Source of the DNA: JBJGXI01 sp045635475
GTDB taxonomy: Bacteria; Bacillota; Bacilli; Bacillales; Amphibacillaceae
Direction of reading: 5' to 3'
Assembly: GCF_045635475.1 (NCBI RefSeq)
Contig: NZ_JBJGXI010000009.1
Location: forward strand, 55,307 to 119,306
Length of the DNA stretch: 64,000 bases
Below are positions 17,187 through 25,984 of the stretch, piece by piece. Both the position numbers and the translations under genes were made by a program. The notes beneath the pieces were generated by a model, which had not been told where the DNA came from, did no database searches, and saw nothing but the letters and a program-made list of their open reading frames with translations. The stretch's first letter is position 1, and each line of letters begins with the position of its first letter.

Positions 17187-19439
17187 TTATACTTGTGGTC
17201 CACCAGTTTGTTTCTTTTCGATATAGTTAATTGGATTGTCTTTAATGTTACGTCCACGCGATACCAACCACAACTGTGAAGCGATAAACAGCGAAGAATA
17301 CGTACCAGCAAGCAACCCTATAATTAAAGCAAACGAGAAGCCTGTAATCGAAGTTGCACCAAAGATGAGTAACATCAGCGCAGCAAAAACAACTGTTAAT
17401 ACTGTGTTAATACTTCTAGCTAATGTTTGCATTAAACTTCGATTTACAATAGCGGCGAGTTCTTTAAAGGACCTGACTCGTTTTTTTAGTTTTAAGTTTT
17501 CTCTTATTCGGTCAAAGGTAACGATCGTATCATTAATCGAATACCCGACAATCGTTAGTATGGCAGCAATTATCGTAATATCGAATTCTACCCTTGTAAT
17601 ACTAAAGATTGCCAGTATAAAGAATGCATCGTGCAGCAATGCGATGATCGCTGCAACAGCGAAATAGATTTCGAAACGAATCGTTACATACAATATAATC
17701 CCGATTGAAGCATATAAAACAGCCAATGCGGCATTCCGTGCCAATTCTTTACCGACTTCTGGCGACACCGTACTAACATTAGGATTACTTCCATATTTAT
17801 CACTAAAGTACGTTTGCATTTCAGAGATTGTTTCTTTAGGCAGCACCGTGTCAAATCGAGCAACTGCTATTTCATTGTTGTCACCAGATAATGAAACTTT
17901 CTTTGCAACCAGATCAAATTGTGCAAGATCTTCCTCTATTTCTTCCGTATTAACTGCACTATCTGTGAGAATTTCCACGCGAGACCCACTTATAAAATCA
18001 ATCCCTAGGTTTAATCGGAAAATCGATAAACAAATCACCCCAGCAAGCACAAGAACAATCGACAAGGTGAAAAACTTTTTGCGATTTTTCACAAAATCAA
18101 ATTGACGTCCCATAACTTTCGGTTCCAATTCTTCATTTTTAGCAAGGCTTTGAATTTGGTCTGGCTTAACTCCGAACCAACCAGGACGTTTGTTAAGAAA
18201 TTTACTTTTCACCCATAGTCCTAATAGTAATCGTGAACCGTATACAGCCGTAATAAAGCTGACACAGATACTAATAATTAATAAGGTAGCAAATCCTTTT
18301 ACAGAGCTTGTCCCAAAGATAAATAAAACCGTTGCGGCGATAAGTGTTGTAATGTTACCGTCAAAAATTGTTGATAGTGAGTTCTGATTACCCGCTTTAA
18401 ATGCCGCTTGTACATTTTTACCAGAACGCAACTCATCCTTTATCCGTTCGTAAGTGATGATATTGGCGTCAACTGCCATACCAACCCCCAACACAAGTGC
18501 GGCAATTCCTGGTAAGGTTAGAACACCATGCATTAACCAGAAAACGAGCAAAATTAAGTAAATGTAAATACTTAATGTAACAACTGCGATAACACCTGGG
18601 AAACGATAGTATCCAATCATAAATAAGAATATAAGCGCTACACCAATGATGCTTGCTAAAACAGTTTTATCTAATGCTTGTTGGCCGAATTGAGCACCAA
18701 CAGATGTTGAAAACTTCTCTGTTAAATTAACCGGTAAAGACCCTGCATTAATAACATCTGCTAAGTCTTGAGCAGCCTCAATACTTTCCATGCCGCTGAT
18801 TTCTACACCTGTTGTATTTAGCACCTGATCGACACTGGCTGCAGATGCGTATTTAGGTTTAAGATTCTGTGACTCTTCTTGATAAGAGTCTCCTTCTTCA
18901 AAATCCATCCAAATAACTAATACATTATTGGGTTCCGGGATCGAAGAAATTGTACGTGTCACATCGGCAAATTCAGCAGCGTCCTTCAATTGCAAGGTCA
19001 CCACTGGATTATTTGTGGTTCCAAAATCCTGCTTAGCACTATTTGGCACGATATCGTTGCCATCTAAATATTCTTTATCTTGATAATCACGGAATGAAAG
19101 TCTAGCTGATGTTGCTAGTAACTCCCTTGCTTTATCTTGATCATCAATACCTGCTAGCTTGACCCTGATTCGATTATTTTCTTCAATTTGGAAATCTGGT
19201 TCACTAATACCTAACGTATTAACACGCTCTTCCAAAATCCGAACCGTTGTATTCAGAAAATCGTCCGTAATTTCTTGACCTTCGTCAACGGCAGTGGCCT
19301 CATATAATATTTCAAAGCCACCTTGCAAATCCAGTCCAAGATTTATATCCTTCGTAATACCTGTCATCGTTGTCCCAATCGTTGATAAAAATAATAAAAC
19401 GATTAAGAAAAAGGCAACGATCCTACCTCTTTTAACCAT
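17187..19439 (-). CDS. secDF: Fused protein translocase subunit SecDF
   Basis: 750-aa SecD-SecF fusion, an RND-type membrane protein that uses the proton gradient to help pull secreted proteins through SecYEG. The SecD half has an N-terminal helix, the DLQGG motif, the external P1 domain (about 40-260) and six helices. The SecF half begins near residue 430 and contains LGIDFISGSR and its own six helices. The fused form is normal for Bacillus. It starts at ATG 19439 with GAGGAGG upstream. Confidence 0.96.
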   Translation of the reverse strand: MVKRGRIVAFFLIVLLFLSTIGTTMTGITKDINLGLDLQGGFEILYEATAVDEGQEITDDFLNTTVRILEERVNTLGISEPDFQIEENNRIRVKLAGIDDQDKARELLATSARLSFRDYQDKEYLDGNDIVPNSAKQDFGTTNNPVVTLQLKDAAEFADVTRTISSIPEPNNVLVIWMDFEEGDSYQEESQNLKPKYASAASVDQVLNTTGVEISGMESIEAAQDLADVINAGSLPVNLTEKFSTSVGAQFGQQALDKTVLASIIGVALIFLFMIGYYRFPGVIAVVTLSIYIYLILLVFWLMHGVLTLPGIAALVLGVGMAVDANIITYERIKDELRSGKNVQAAFKAGNQNSLSTIFDGNITTLIAATVLFIFGTSSVKGFATLLIISICVSFITAVYGSRLLLGLWVKSKFLNKRPGWFGVKPDQIQSLAKNEELEPKVMGRQFDFVKNRKKFFTLSIVLVLAGVICLSIFRLNLGIDFISGSRVEILTDSAVNTEEIEEDLAQFDLVAKKVSLSGDNNEIAVARFDTVLPKETISEMQTYFSDKYGSNPNVSTVSPEVGKELARNAALAVLYASIGIILYVTIRFEIYFAVAAIIALLHDAFFILAIFSITRVEFDITIIAAILTIVGYSINDTIVTFDRIRENLKLKKRVRSFKELAAIVNRSLMQTLARSINTVLTVVFAALMLLIFGATSITGFSFALIIGLLAGTYSSLFIASQLWLVSRGRNIKDNPINYIEKKQTGGPQV

Positions 19440-19676
19440 GATGTAGTGCCTCCTCTACTTGATCTGCCAGGGATAATATGTATTTCATAACAGGCAAGCA
19501 CGAATCATTCGTTAAATAGAATAATGAACTTGTCGATAAAGAGAACCTTGCAGAAAAAGTAATAATAAATTATAAGTTAGAAATGTTAACACAAACACAT
19601 TATAAACCTTTGAGATTTAGTGTCAATTGTACTTTAAAAATTGCATAAACAAATCATAGACAAACAGATTGGAAAT

Positions 19677-19988
19677 TTATTTTTCAGAATTTCTTAGCGC
19701 TTCAATAGATGCAAGTAAATCATCATCTTGATAAGCTTGTACAGTTAAATAACTCATATATAAGTTCGTACTCAAATGTAAGATATCCTGAGTGATTTCG
19801 TGTAATCGCTTATTAGGATCACCTTTCCAAACTTTTTGTGTTAAGCATTTCCATACATCTTCTGGATGTGCCCGTGAATACCCCAACATCTTAAACTCAT
19901 CCACTTTACTCTCAAGTACTGGAGCGACTCGATACTTCCATTGGCTAGCTGGCCGTTCTAACTGACTCGCTGGTCTTTCTAATGACAT
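19677..19988 (-). CDS. comN: ComN-like post-transcriptional regulator
   Basis: 103 aa, matching the YrzD/ComN family: VESKVDEFKxLGYSRAHPEDVW-type core, small, cytoplasmic, encoded between secDF and spoVB as in B. subtilis. There ComN is needed for comE expression and acts at the mRNA level. The N-terminus contains an exact tandem duplication of LERPASQ (residues about 3-9 and 10-16), which is odd for the family. Start ATG 19988 follows GGGGAGGGG. Confidence 0.85.
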   Translation of the reverse strand: MSLERPASQLERPASQWKYRVAPVLESKVDEFKMLGYSRAHPEDVWKCLTQKVWKGDPNKRLHEITQDILHLSTNLYMSYLTVQAYQDDDLLASIEALRNSEK

Positions 19989-20118
19989 TATTGATCCCCT
20001 CCCCTATCCGTATAGGCATTCCTACTTATTTAACAAAGCTTGTCATGCTTGGCCTAACCTTTTGCATATACATTATTGTATACGAATTTTAATCCTTTGA
20101 GAAGGCAGGTCGTTTTAC

Positions 20119-21669
20119 GTGGCCAAGCAAACATTTTTACAAGGAACACTCATCCTCATAGCTGCTGGCATGATTACTCGTTTTTTAGGCTTTATTAATC
20201 GGATTGTTGTGGCCCGTATAATGGGAGAAGAAGGTATTGGATTATTTAATATGGCTTTACCAACCTTATTTCTAGTTTACACGTTAGCCCAATTTGGATT
20301 ACCAATTGCGATCTCTAAGCGAGTAGCCGAAGCTGAAGCTCACGGTGACACCCGTAAAATTAAACAAATACTAATTATTTCCCTAACGATTACAGGCACG
20401 TTAAGTATCTTTTTTATGATCGGGATGTTTGCCTTTGCGCCAATTGTTGCCAACACACTACTTACCGATGATCGTACACTACTTCCATTATTAGCAATTA
20501 CCCCAATGGTACCAATCAGTGCTATTTCGTCGGTTATACGAGGGTATTTCCAAGGCAGACAGAACATGAAGCCGCAAAGCTATGCACAAGTGATTGAGCA
20601 AGTTGTTCGGATTTCTTGTGTAGCTCTTTTGGTCAACTTGTTTTTACCATACGGAATCGAATTTGCAGCTGCTGGAGCCATGATTTCTGTGATTATTGGG
20701 GAGCTTTGCTCGTTATTTTTCATGCTCCATATGTTCCGATTGAAAAAGCGAATTAAACTAAGAAGTAAGATGTTTGACTATCTTCGCACAGGAAGAAAAA
20801 CACTATCAGATCTTATGTCAATTGCATTACCAAGTACAGGTAGCCGTCTTGTAGGATCAATTTCCAATTTTCTTGAACCAATATTAGTATCACAAAGCTT
20901 AGCAATTGCAGGTATCCAAACGGCTGTAGCAACGAAACAATATGGAGAATTGACAGGATACGCGATTCCATTATTATTTCTACCAACATTTATAACCCAT
21001 TCCTTGGCTGTGGCGCTTGTCCCAAATATTAGCGAAGCAGATGCGAGAAATAACAAACGACTAATTCATTATCGAATTCACCAAGCGATTCGCATTTCTT
21101 TTGCTTCTGGCGCAATAGCAACGATCGTATTATCACTATATGCTGATTCTATTTTATCTTACATGTATGGGACAACAAGTGCCAGTCGTTTTTTAATTTT
21201 AATGGCACCATTTTTCATCTTGCTTTACATTCAATATCCATTAAACGCAACATTACAAGCACTTGACTATGCGAAAGCAGCAATGTGGAATAGTATTATT
21301 AGCACATTTATCAAATTTGCAGTATTAGTACTTCTAGCTACCAATGAAGATTTTGGTATTATGGGGGCTGCCTTAGCAATGGTTGTTGGTGTAGTACTTG
21401 GAACAATCTTGCATTTAGCAACACTGATCAAAGTTATATCTTTTCGAATTCCTTGGATTGATTTCGCTAAAATGATTGTTTTATTGGGGGCCACATGGTG
21501 GGTTGGCACGATGTTCAAAAATATTTTTGTCGGATATCAGACAAGTCTGCTCGTATTTCTCTTGTTATTAATAAGCTTAACCATCATCTATATCTGCCTA
21601 TTATTCTTGCTTCGTTTCATTACGAAAGAAGAATTAGAACAAATTCCAATATTAAAACGTTTTTTATAG
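20119..21669 (+). CDS. spoVB: Stage V sporulation protein B, MOP-family flippase-like
   Basis: 516 aa with about 14 transmembrane helices, a polysaccharide-export (MATE/MOP) fold protein related to lipid II flippases and needed for spore cortex synthesis. The opening segment LQGTLILIAAGMITRFLGF and RGYFQGRQNMKP are typical. Start is GTG 20119 after GAGAAGG. It is monocistronic, divergent from comN. I did not find a convincing sigma-E promoter upstream. Confidence 0.93.
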   Translation: MAKQTFLQGTLILIAAGMITRFLGFINRIVVARIMGEEGIGLFNMALPTLFLVYTLAQFGLPIAISKRVAEAEAHGDTRKIKQILIISLTITGTLSIFFMIGMFAFAPIVANTLLTDDRTLLPLLAITPMVPISAISSVIRGYFQGRQNMKPQSYAQVIEQVVRISCVALLVNLFLPYGIEFAAAGAMISVIIGELCSLFFMLHMFRLKKRIKLRSKMFDYLRTGRKTLSDLMSIALPSTGSRLVGSISNFLEPILVSQSLAIAGIQTAVATKQYGELTGYAIPLLFLPTFITHSLAVALVPNISEADARNNKRLIHYRIHQAIRISFASGAIATIVLSLYADSILSYMYGTTSASRFLILMAPFFILLYIQYPLNATLQALDYAKAAMWNSIISTFIKFAVLVLLATNEDFGIMGAALAMVVGVVLGTILHLATLIKVISFRIPWIDFAKMIVLLGATWWVGTMFKNIFVGYQTSLLVFLLLLISLTIIYICLLFLLRFITKEELEQIPILKRFL

Positions 21670-21674
21670 TGCAC

Positions 21675-21708
21675 AAAAAAACGAGTGGGACATCCTACTC
21701 GTTTTTTT
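21675..21708. terminator. Bidirectional terminator between spoVB and the DUF421 gene
   Basis: AAAAAAACGAGTGGGA-CA-TCCTACTCGTTTTTTT hairpin, nearly perfect, with A/T runs on both sides. It ends both convergent genes. Confidence 0.9.
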
Positions 21709-21713
21709 ATCAG

Positions 21714-22391
21714 TTATTGTTCATTTTTCAAATCAATAAACCACTGCTCATTGCTATCCAGTGAACAAAAAGAAATGTCTTTAATATTATGATACCCTTG
21801 CTGTTGAATTTGGTTCTTGAGCCATGCTTCCGATTTATTTATCTTTTTTAACGAAGTAGGTTGAATTTTCCCATCAATAATAAGTGGAACAACATAACCA
21901 TCGGGCGATATTGCTTCTTGTGAGCTTGACGACCTTTCAAAGACAGATAACTTTCCCGATGCTTCTAAAATCGCAAATTCTACATCCTGAATACTTTTCG
22001 TACCATTCTCTCTTAGTTGCTGCATTAAATCATTAAAATTATACCGTTGCTTCTTCATCTCATGCTCATCGATTTTACCACGAGATATAATTACCGATGG
22101 TTTACCTTCAAACCACTCACGAAAAGTCGCGTTCTTTAATGAAAACCATGCCGTCAGTCGTTGAATCACTAACAGAATTACCATAGGAATAATCGCATGG
22201 ACAAGGGAGCTTGACGGATCTTCGATTGAAAAAACAGCCATTTCTGCGACCATAATAAATACAACAATATCTAGTAAGCTTAACTCTCCAATTTCCCTTT
22301 TCCCCATTAAACGAAAGATAAGCACAATGATTAAGTACGTTAAGATAGTCCGAAAAATTATCTTTCCAATTTCTATTTCCAAGATGTTCAC
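21714..22391 (-). CDS. DUF421/YetF-family membrane protein (YrbG-like)
   Basis: 225 aa with three N-terminal transmembrane helices (about 12-30, 40-58, 62-80) and two cytoplasmic YetF domains, including GKREIGELSLLDIVVFIMVAE and the PSVIISRGKI segment. B. subtilis relatives (YetF, YfjF) are placed in the spore membrane or envelope; biochemical function is unknown. It starts at GTG 22391 with AGAGGAA close upstream. Its position next to spoVB corresponds to yrbG of B. subtilis. Confidence 0.85.
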   Translation of the reverse strand: MNILEIEIGKIIFRTILTYLIIVLIFRLMGKREIGELSLLDIVVFIMVAEMAVFSIEDPSSSLVHAIIPMVILLVIQRLTAWFSLKNATFREWFEGKPSVIISRGKIDEHEMKKQRYNFNDLMQQLRENGTKSIQDVEFAILEASGKLSVFERSSSSQEAISPDGYVVPLIIDGKIQPTSLKKINKSEAWLKNQIQQQGYHNIKDISFCSLDSNEQWFIDLKNEQ

Positions 22392-22443
22392 TTCCTCTTA
22401 CAGCCTTCCTGTGTATTATTTCCACAGAAATCATTGTTATGCT

Positions 22444-23748
22444 TTAATTTATTGTGTGCTGAAAAGGAAGTAAATAACGGAAATATACATAAATCATACA
22501 AATAATTAAAGACACAATCACTAACGGAAATCCATATAACATATAGCGTAGAAAGGAGATACGTTGATTTGCACCTTCAGCTAGACCAGCAACAACAACA
22601 TTGGAAGATGCCCCAATTAACGTTCCATTTCCACCAAGACACGCACCTAATGCAAGCGACCACCATAGTGGATCAAGGTTAGCCATCCCATACACCTGAA
22701 ATTCCTGAATAACTGGGATCATAGCCGCAACAAATGGGATATTATCAACAATTCCCGAAAAAATTCCAGAGATCCACAAAATCAAAATGGAAGTATAAGG
22801 TAAATCACCTTCCGTCAGCCACATCATACCTCTCGCCAATTCATCAATAATACCAACTTCTTCTAATCCCCCGACAAGCATAAATAGACCAATGAAGAAA
22901 AATAAAGTAACCCATTCAACCTGTTGAAATATTTTTTCTACACCAGCTTCTTTATCTGTTAGCAATAGCAATAGAAGCGCACCACAAACCGCTACAGTCG
23001 TCAGTTCAATATGTAAAATAGGATGCAATAAGAAACCTAGAATAGTGAATGACATGACCGTTACTGACTGATAAAGCATAGGTGTTTTCTTTAAATAACG
23101 CTGCCCGTCCATTTTCATTAATTGATCAATATATTTATTATCATGTATGACTAATTGCTTGCGAAATAGCCAGATCAATGCAAACAACATAACTAAAAAT
23201 ATAATCAAAACAACCGGACCTAGGTGTACAACAAAGGATAGAAACGTTAAATGTTCAACAGCTTGACCAATCATTATGTTTGGTGGATCACCTATTAGTG
23301 TTGCCGTGCCACCTATGTTGGCGCTAAAAATAATCGATAATAAATAAGGAAACGCTGGTAATTTTAATAACTTTGTCAACGTCAAAATAATTGGTACAAA
23401 TAATAATACTGTCGTCACATTAGCTAGCAACGCTGAACCAATTGCAGTTAACGCTGCCGTTCCAATTAATAAAGGAATTGGTGCACCCTTCACCCATTGC
23501 GCAAAGCGAACGGCAATATATTCAAATAAGCCTGTTTTAGATGTGATTGATACGAGAACCATCATCGAGAACAGGAGCGTAATCGTATTCCAATCAATAT
23601 AACTAGTAAAAGCATCACGCCATTCATAAATGCCTGTTAACAATAAAAGCACGCCACCAGATAGTGCTATTAATGCCTGGTTTACTCTTTCAGTAATAAT
23701 AAACAAATAACTAACTACAAATACGACAATCGCAATGGTAGCAGACAT
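22444..23748 (-). CDS. ArsB/NhaD-type (IT superfamily) anion or ion transporter
   Basis: 434 aa, about 11-12 transmembrane helices, with the two signature re-entrant loops GGTATLIGDPPNIMI and NGTLIGASSNVVVAG of the ArsB/NhaD/P-protein branch of the ion transporter superfamily. The substrate cannot be read from sequence: arsenite, Na+/H+ exchange or dicarboxylate are all possible. No arsR or arsenate reductase lies nearby, which weighs against an ars operon. The gene is not part of the B. subtilis order at this place, so it looks like an insertion. Divergent from the small membrane protein gene at 23919. Confidence 0.85.
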   Translation of the reverse strand: MSATIAIVVFVVSYLFIITERVNQALIALSGGVLLLLTGIYEWRDAFTSYIDWNTITLLFSMMVLVSITSKTGLFEYIAVRFAQWVKGAPIPLLIGTAALTAIGSALLANVTTVLLFVPIILTLTKLLKLPAFPYLLSIIFSANIGGTATLIGDPPNIMIGQAVEHLTFLSFVVHLGPVVLIIFLVMLFALIWLFRKQLVIHDNKYIDQLMKMDGQRYLKKTPMLYQSVTVMSFTILGFLLHPILHIELTTVAVCGALLLLLLTDKEAGVEKIFQQVEWVTLFFFIGLFMLVGGLEEVGIIDELARGMMWLTEGDLPYTSILILWISGIFSGIVDNIPFVAAMIPVIQEFQVYGMANLDPLWWSLALGACLGGNGTLIGASSNVVVAGLAEGANQRISFLRYMLYGFPLVIVSLIICMIYVYFRYLLPFQHTIN

Positions 23749-23918
23749 ATACTGTCCCCTTCCCTACATGACTACTATGGGACAAGTACCCCATAAACAA
23801 ATGGAAGCTGCTTGTACCCTTTATACCAATGTATTCAAGAACACAGAAAATATTTTATTCTATTTATATTTTTCAATGAATAAGCTAGAACAAATGGACA
23901 AACAGGGGAGGGATTGAG

Positions 23919-24305
23919 GTGGCAAAAGCACGCTTTACTGCCTTACTGTATGGTTGGATTGCCTTATTTGCAATTTTACTGTTTTCAAGTTTAGTTTTAT
24001 CGTTATTATTACGGTTTACATCACTAGGTTCCGCGACACTGGATTGGACAACATTAATTATTAGTTTAATTGCTTTGTTTGCTGGTGGTTTAGTCGCTGG
24101 ATTAAAAGGAAAAGAACAAGGCTGGGTGCTAGGAGCTATAATTAGTGTAGGCTTTACCTTATTTGTTTTACTTTATCAATATCTCGGCTACAATAGTGGA
24201 TTTTCAATGGAACAGTGGATTCAACACATCGGATTTTTAGTTTGCGCACTTATCGGTGGAGTACTTGGGGTGAACTTAAGTTCAGACGGAAAGAAAGACT
24301 ATTAA
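23919..24305 (+). CDS. TIGR04086-family membrane protein (YrzE-like)
   Basis: 128 aa with four predicted transmembrane helices and glycine-rich segments (FAGGLVAGLKGKEQGWVLG), typical of the YrzE family found upstream of yajC in Bacilli. Function unknown. Start GTG 23919 after GGGGAGGGA. A 60-aa frame directly upstream overlapping its ribosome site is not thought to be real. Confidence 0.8.
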   Translation: MAKARFTALLYGWIALFAILLFSSLVLSLLLRFTSLGSATLDWTTLIISLIALFAGGLVAGLKGKEQGWVLGAIISVGFTLFVLLYQYLGYNSGFSMEQWIQHIGFLVCALIGGVLGVNLSSDGKKDY

Positions 24306-24333
24306 GCTACAATAGTTGGATCGTTAAGAATGG

Positions 24334-24355
24334 CCAGGCAAATTGCCTGGTTTTT
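24334..24355 (+). terminator. Terminator after the TIGR04086 gene
   Basis: Compact hairpin CCAGGCAA-A-TTGCCTGG followed by TTTTTC. Confidence 0.85.
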
Positions 24356-24376
24356 CTTTATTTAGAGTAGAGGTGA

Positions 24377-24432
24377 AAGGCGACGTAATGTAACAATGTT
24401 CCAATTCCGCAGTGCCATTAATACGTCGCCTT
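24377..24432. repeat. Inverted repeat, probable relic of the composite repeat family
   Basis: A perfect 11-bp inverted repeat AAGGCGACGTA / TACGTCGCCTT with 34 bp between. The sequence running out of the right arm, TACGTCGCCTTCTAGGTATT then TTACGCAA, resembles the right flanks of copies A (about 5018-5036) and B (about 10650-10675). Like them it lies between convergent genes. Confidence 0.6.
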
Positions 24433-24482
24433 CTAGGTATTTTACGCAACAACTATAAGCTTTCATAGCTTGTAAGAAAAGC

Positions 24483-24511
24483 AAAAAGGACAGGCATGGC
24501 CTGTCCCTTTT
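24483..24511 (-). terminator. Terminator after yajC
   Basis: AAAAAGGGACAGGC / GCCTGTCCTTTTT hairpin on the reverse strand, ending 16 bp before the yajC stop. Confidence 0.85.
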
Positions 24512-24526
24512 TCATATAGAAATTTA

Positions 24527-24790
24527 CTAGTCTTGGCTTACCACGTCACGAATCGCAGAACGATCGTATGTAAGTTTCGTACTGTTTTCTACTGATAAAA
24601 CTACTGTATCTTCGTCTATTGCATGAACTGTTGCATGCATACCACCAATAGTGATGATTTTGTCACCTTTTTTCAAATCCGCTTGCATTTGTCTTACGGC
24701 TTTTTGTTTCTTTTGCTGTGGACGAATCAATAGGAAATAAAAAATAGCGAACATCGCTAAAATTGGTAATAAATTAACAAGTATATCCAT
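24527..24790 (-). CDS. yajC: Preprotein translocase accessory subunit YajC
   Basis: 87 aa: one N-terminal transmembrane helix (about 5-22, ending FLLIRPQQKKQK) and a small cytoplasmic beta domain (GDKIITIGGMHATV). YajC accompanies SecDF in many bacteria. It directly follows tgt, the conserved queA-tgt-yajC order. Confidence 0.94.
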   Translation of the reverse strand: MDILVNLLPILAMFAIFYFLLIRPQQKKQKAVRQMQADLKKGDKIITIGGMHATVHAIDEDTVVLSVENSTKLTYDRSAIRDVVSQD

Positions 24791-24807
24791 TGTTTTCCCT
24801 CCTTTTC

Positions 24808-25947
24808 TTAGAAGTTTTTAGCATTTGGCTTATTGAAGCCATATTGTTCAAAGAATTCTTCTCTGAAATCGCCTAAACGATCGTTTTTTATCGCTTCACG
24901 CACTTGCCTCATTAATTTTAACAGAAAATAGAGGTTATGATAAGTAGTAAGTCGAAAACCGAACGTTTCATTCGCTTTAACTAGGTGACGAATATATGCT
25001 CTTGTGTAATTTTTGCACACATGGCAGTCACAATTTTCATCAATTGGCCTAAAATCGCGAGCAAATTTAGCATTGCGAATTACTAAACGACCAGTAGACG
25101 TCATACATGTACCATTTCTGGCAATTCGTGTTGGTAATACACAATCAAACATATCAATTCCACGAATCGAACCGTCAATTAAGGAGTCTGGTGAACCAAC
25201 ACCCATTAAATACCTCGCTTTATCTGTTGGCAACAATGGTGTTGAAAACTCCAAGACGCGATTCATAATGTCCTTTGGTTCGCCGACAGACAATCCACCA
25301 ACCGCATAGCCGGCAAAATCCATCGATGTTAAATCTGCTGCACTTTGTTTCCGCAAATCTTCAAATTCTCCACCTTGAATAATCCCAAACAAACCTTGAT
25401 CTGCTGGACGGTTATGCGCCTCTAAGCAGCGCTCTGCCCAGCGGCTCGTTCTTTCTACTGACTTCTTCATATAGTCATGGGTTGCTGGAAATGGCGGGCA
25501 CTCATCAAAAGCCATCATAATGTCCGAACCTAGTGAATTTTGAATGTGCATCGCTTTTTCTGGAGATAAAAATAGCTTTTCCCCACTAATATGATTACGG
25601 AAATGAACACCCTCTTCTTCAATCTTTCTTAGATCACTAAGACTGAATACTTGGAAACCACCTGAATCCGTTAAAATCGAGCCATTCCAATTCATAAATT
25701 TATGCAATCCGCCCGCTTCTTCAATAATGTCCTCACCAGGTCGAAGCCATAAATGATAGGTATTAGACAAAATAATTGGTGCGCCCATTTCGTTTAACTC
25801 TTCTGGACTCATTGTTTTGACGGTAGCTAACGTACCGACAGGCATAAACATCGGGGTGTCAAACGATCCATGTGGCGTGTGCACCTTCCCAAGTCTCGCG
25901 CCTGTTTGCTTACACGTTTTGATTAGTTCATAGGTGATTGCTGGCAT
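24808..25947 (-). CDS. tgt: Queuine tRNA-ribosyltransferase (guanine transglycosylase)
   Basis: 379 aa. Exchanges G34 of GUN-anticodon tRNAs for preQ1. A TIM-barrel enzyme with the nucleophile/base Asp residues in ILTDSGGFQVFSL and FDCVLPTRIARNG, and a zinc site CDCHVC...H near residue 310-340. Start ATG 25947 after AAAGGG. It acts before QueA, encoded 37 bp upstream. Confidence 0.97.
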   Translation of the reverse strand: MPAITYELIKTCKQTGARLGKVHTPHGSFDTPMFMPVGTLATVKTMSPEELNEMGAPIILSNTYHLWLRPGEDIIEEAGGLHKFMNWNGSILTDSGGFQVFSLSDLRKIEEEGVHFRNHISGEKLFLSPEKAMHIQNSLGSDIMMAFDECPPFPATHDYMKKSVERTSRWAERCLEAHNRPADQGLFGIIQGGEFEDLRKQSAADLTSMDFAGYAVGGLSVGEPKDIMNRVLEFSTPLLPTDKARYLMGVGSPDSLIDGSIRGIDMFDCVLPTRIARNGTCMTSTGRLVIRNAKFARDFRPIDENCDCHVCKNYTRAYIRHLVKANETFGFRLTTYHNLYFLLKLMRQVREAIKNDRLGDFREEFFEQYGFNKPNAKNF

Positions 25948-25984
25948 ATATTTTAATACCCTTTCTTTTATAAAGATTTTAATT

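Noticed and set aside
20060..20118. Sigma-E promoter for spoVB
   Set aside because: GCATATA is present, but at 14 bp spacing the -10 is AATTTTAA, which does not fit; the local TATAC...GTATA symmetry is too short to interpret.
23735..23917. 60-aa ORF between the transporter and the TIGR04086 gene
   Set aside because: It overlaps the transporter start and the ribosome site of the next gene, and has no ribosome site of its own.
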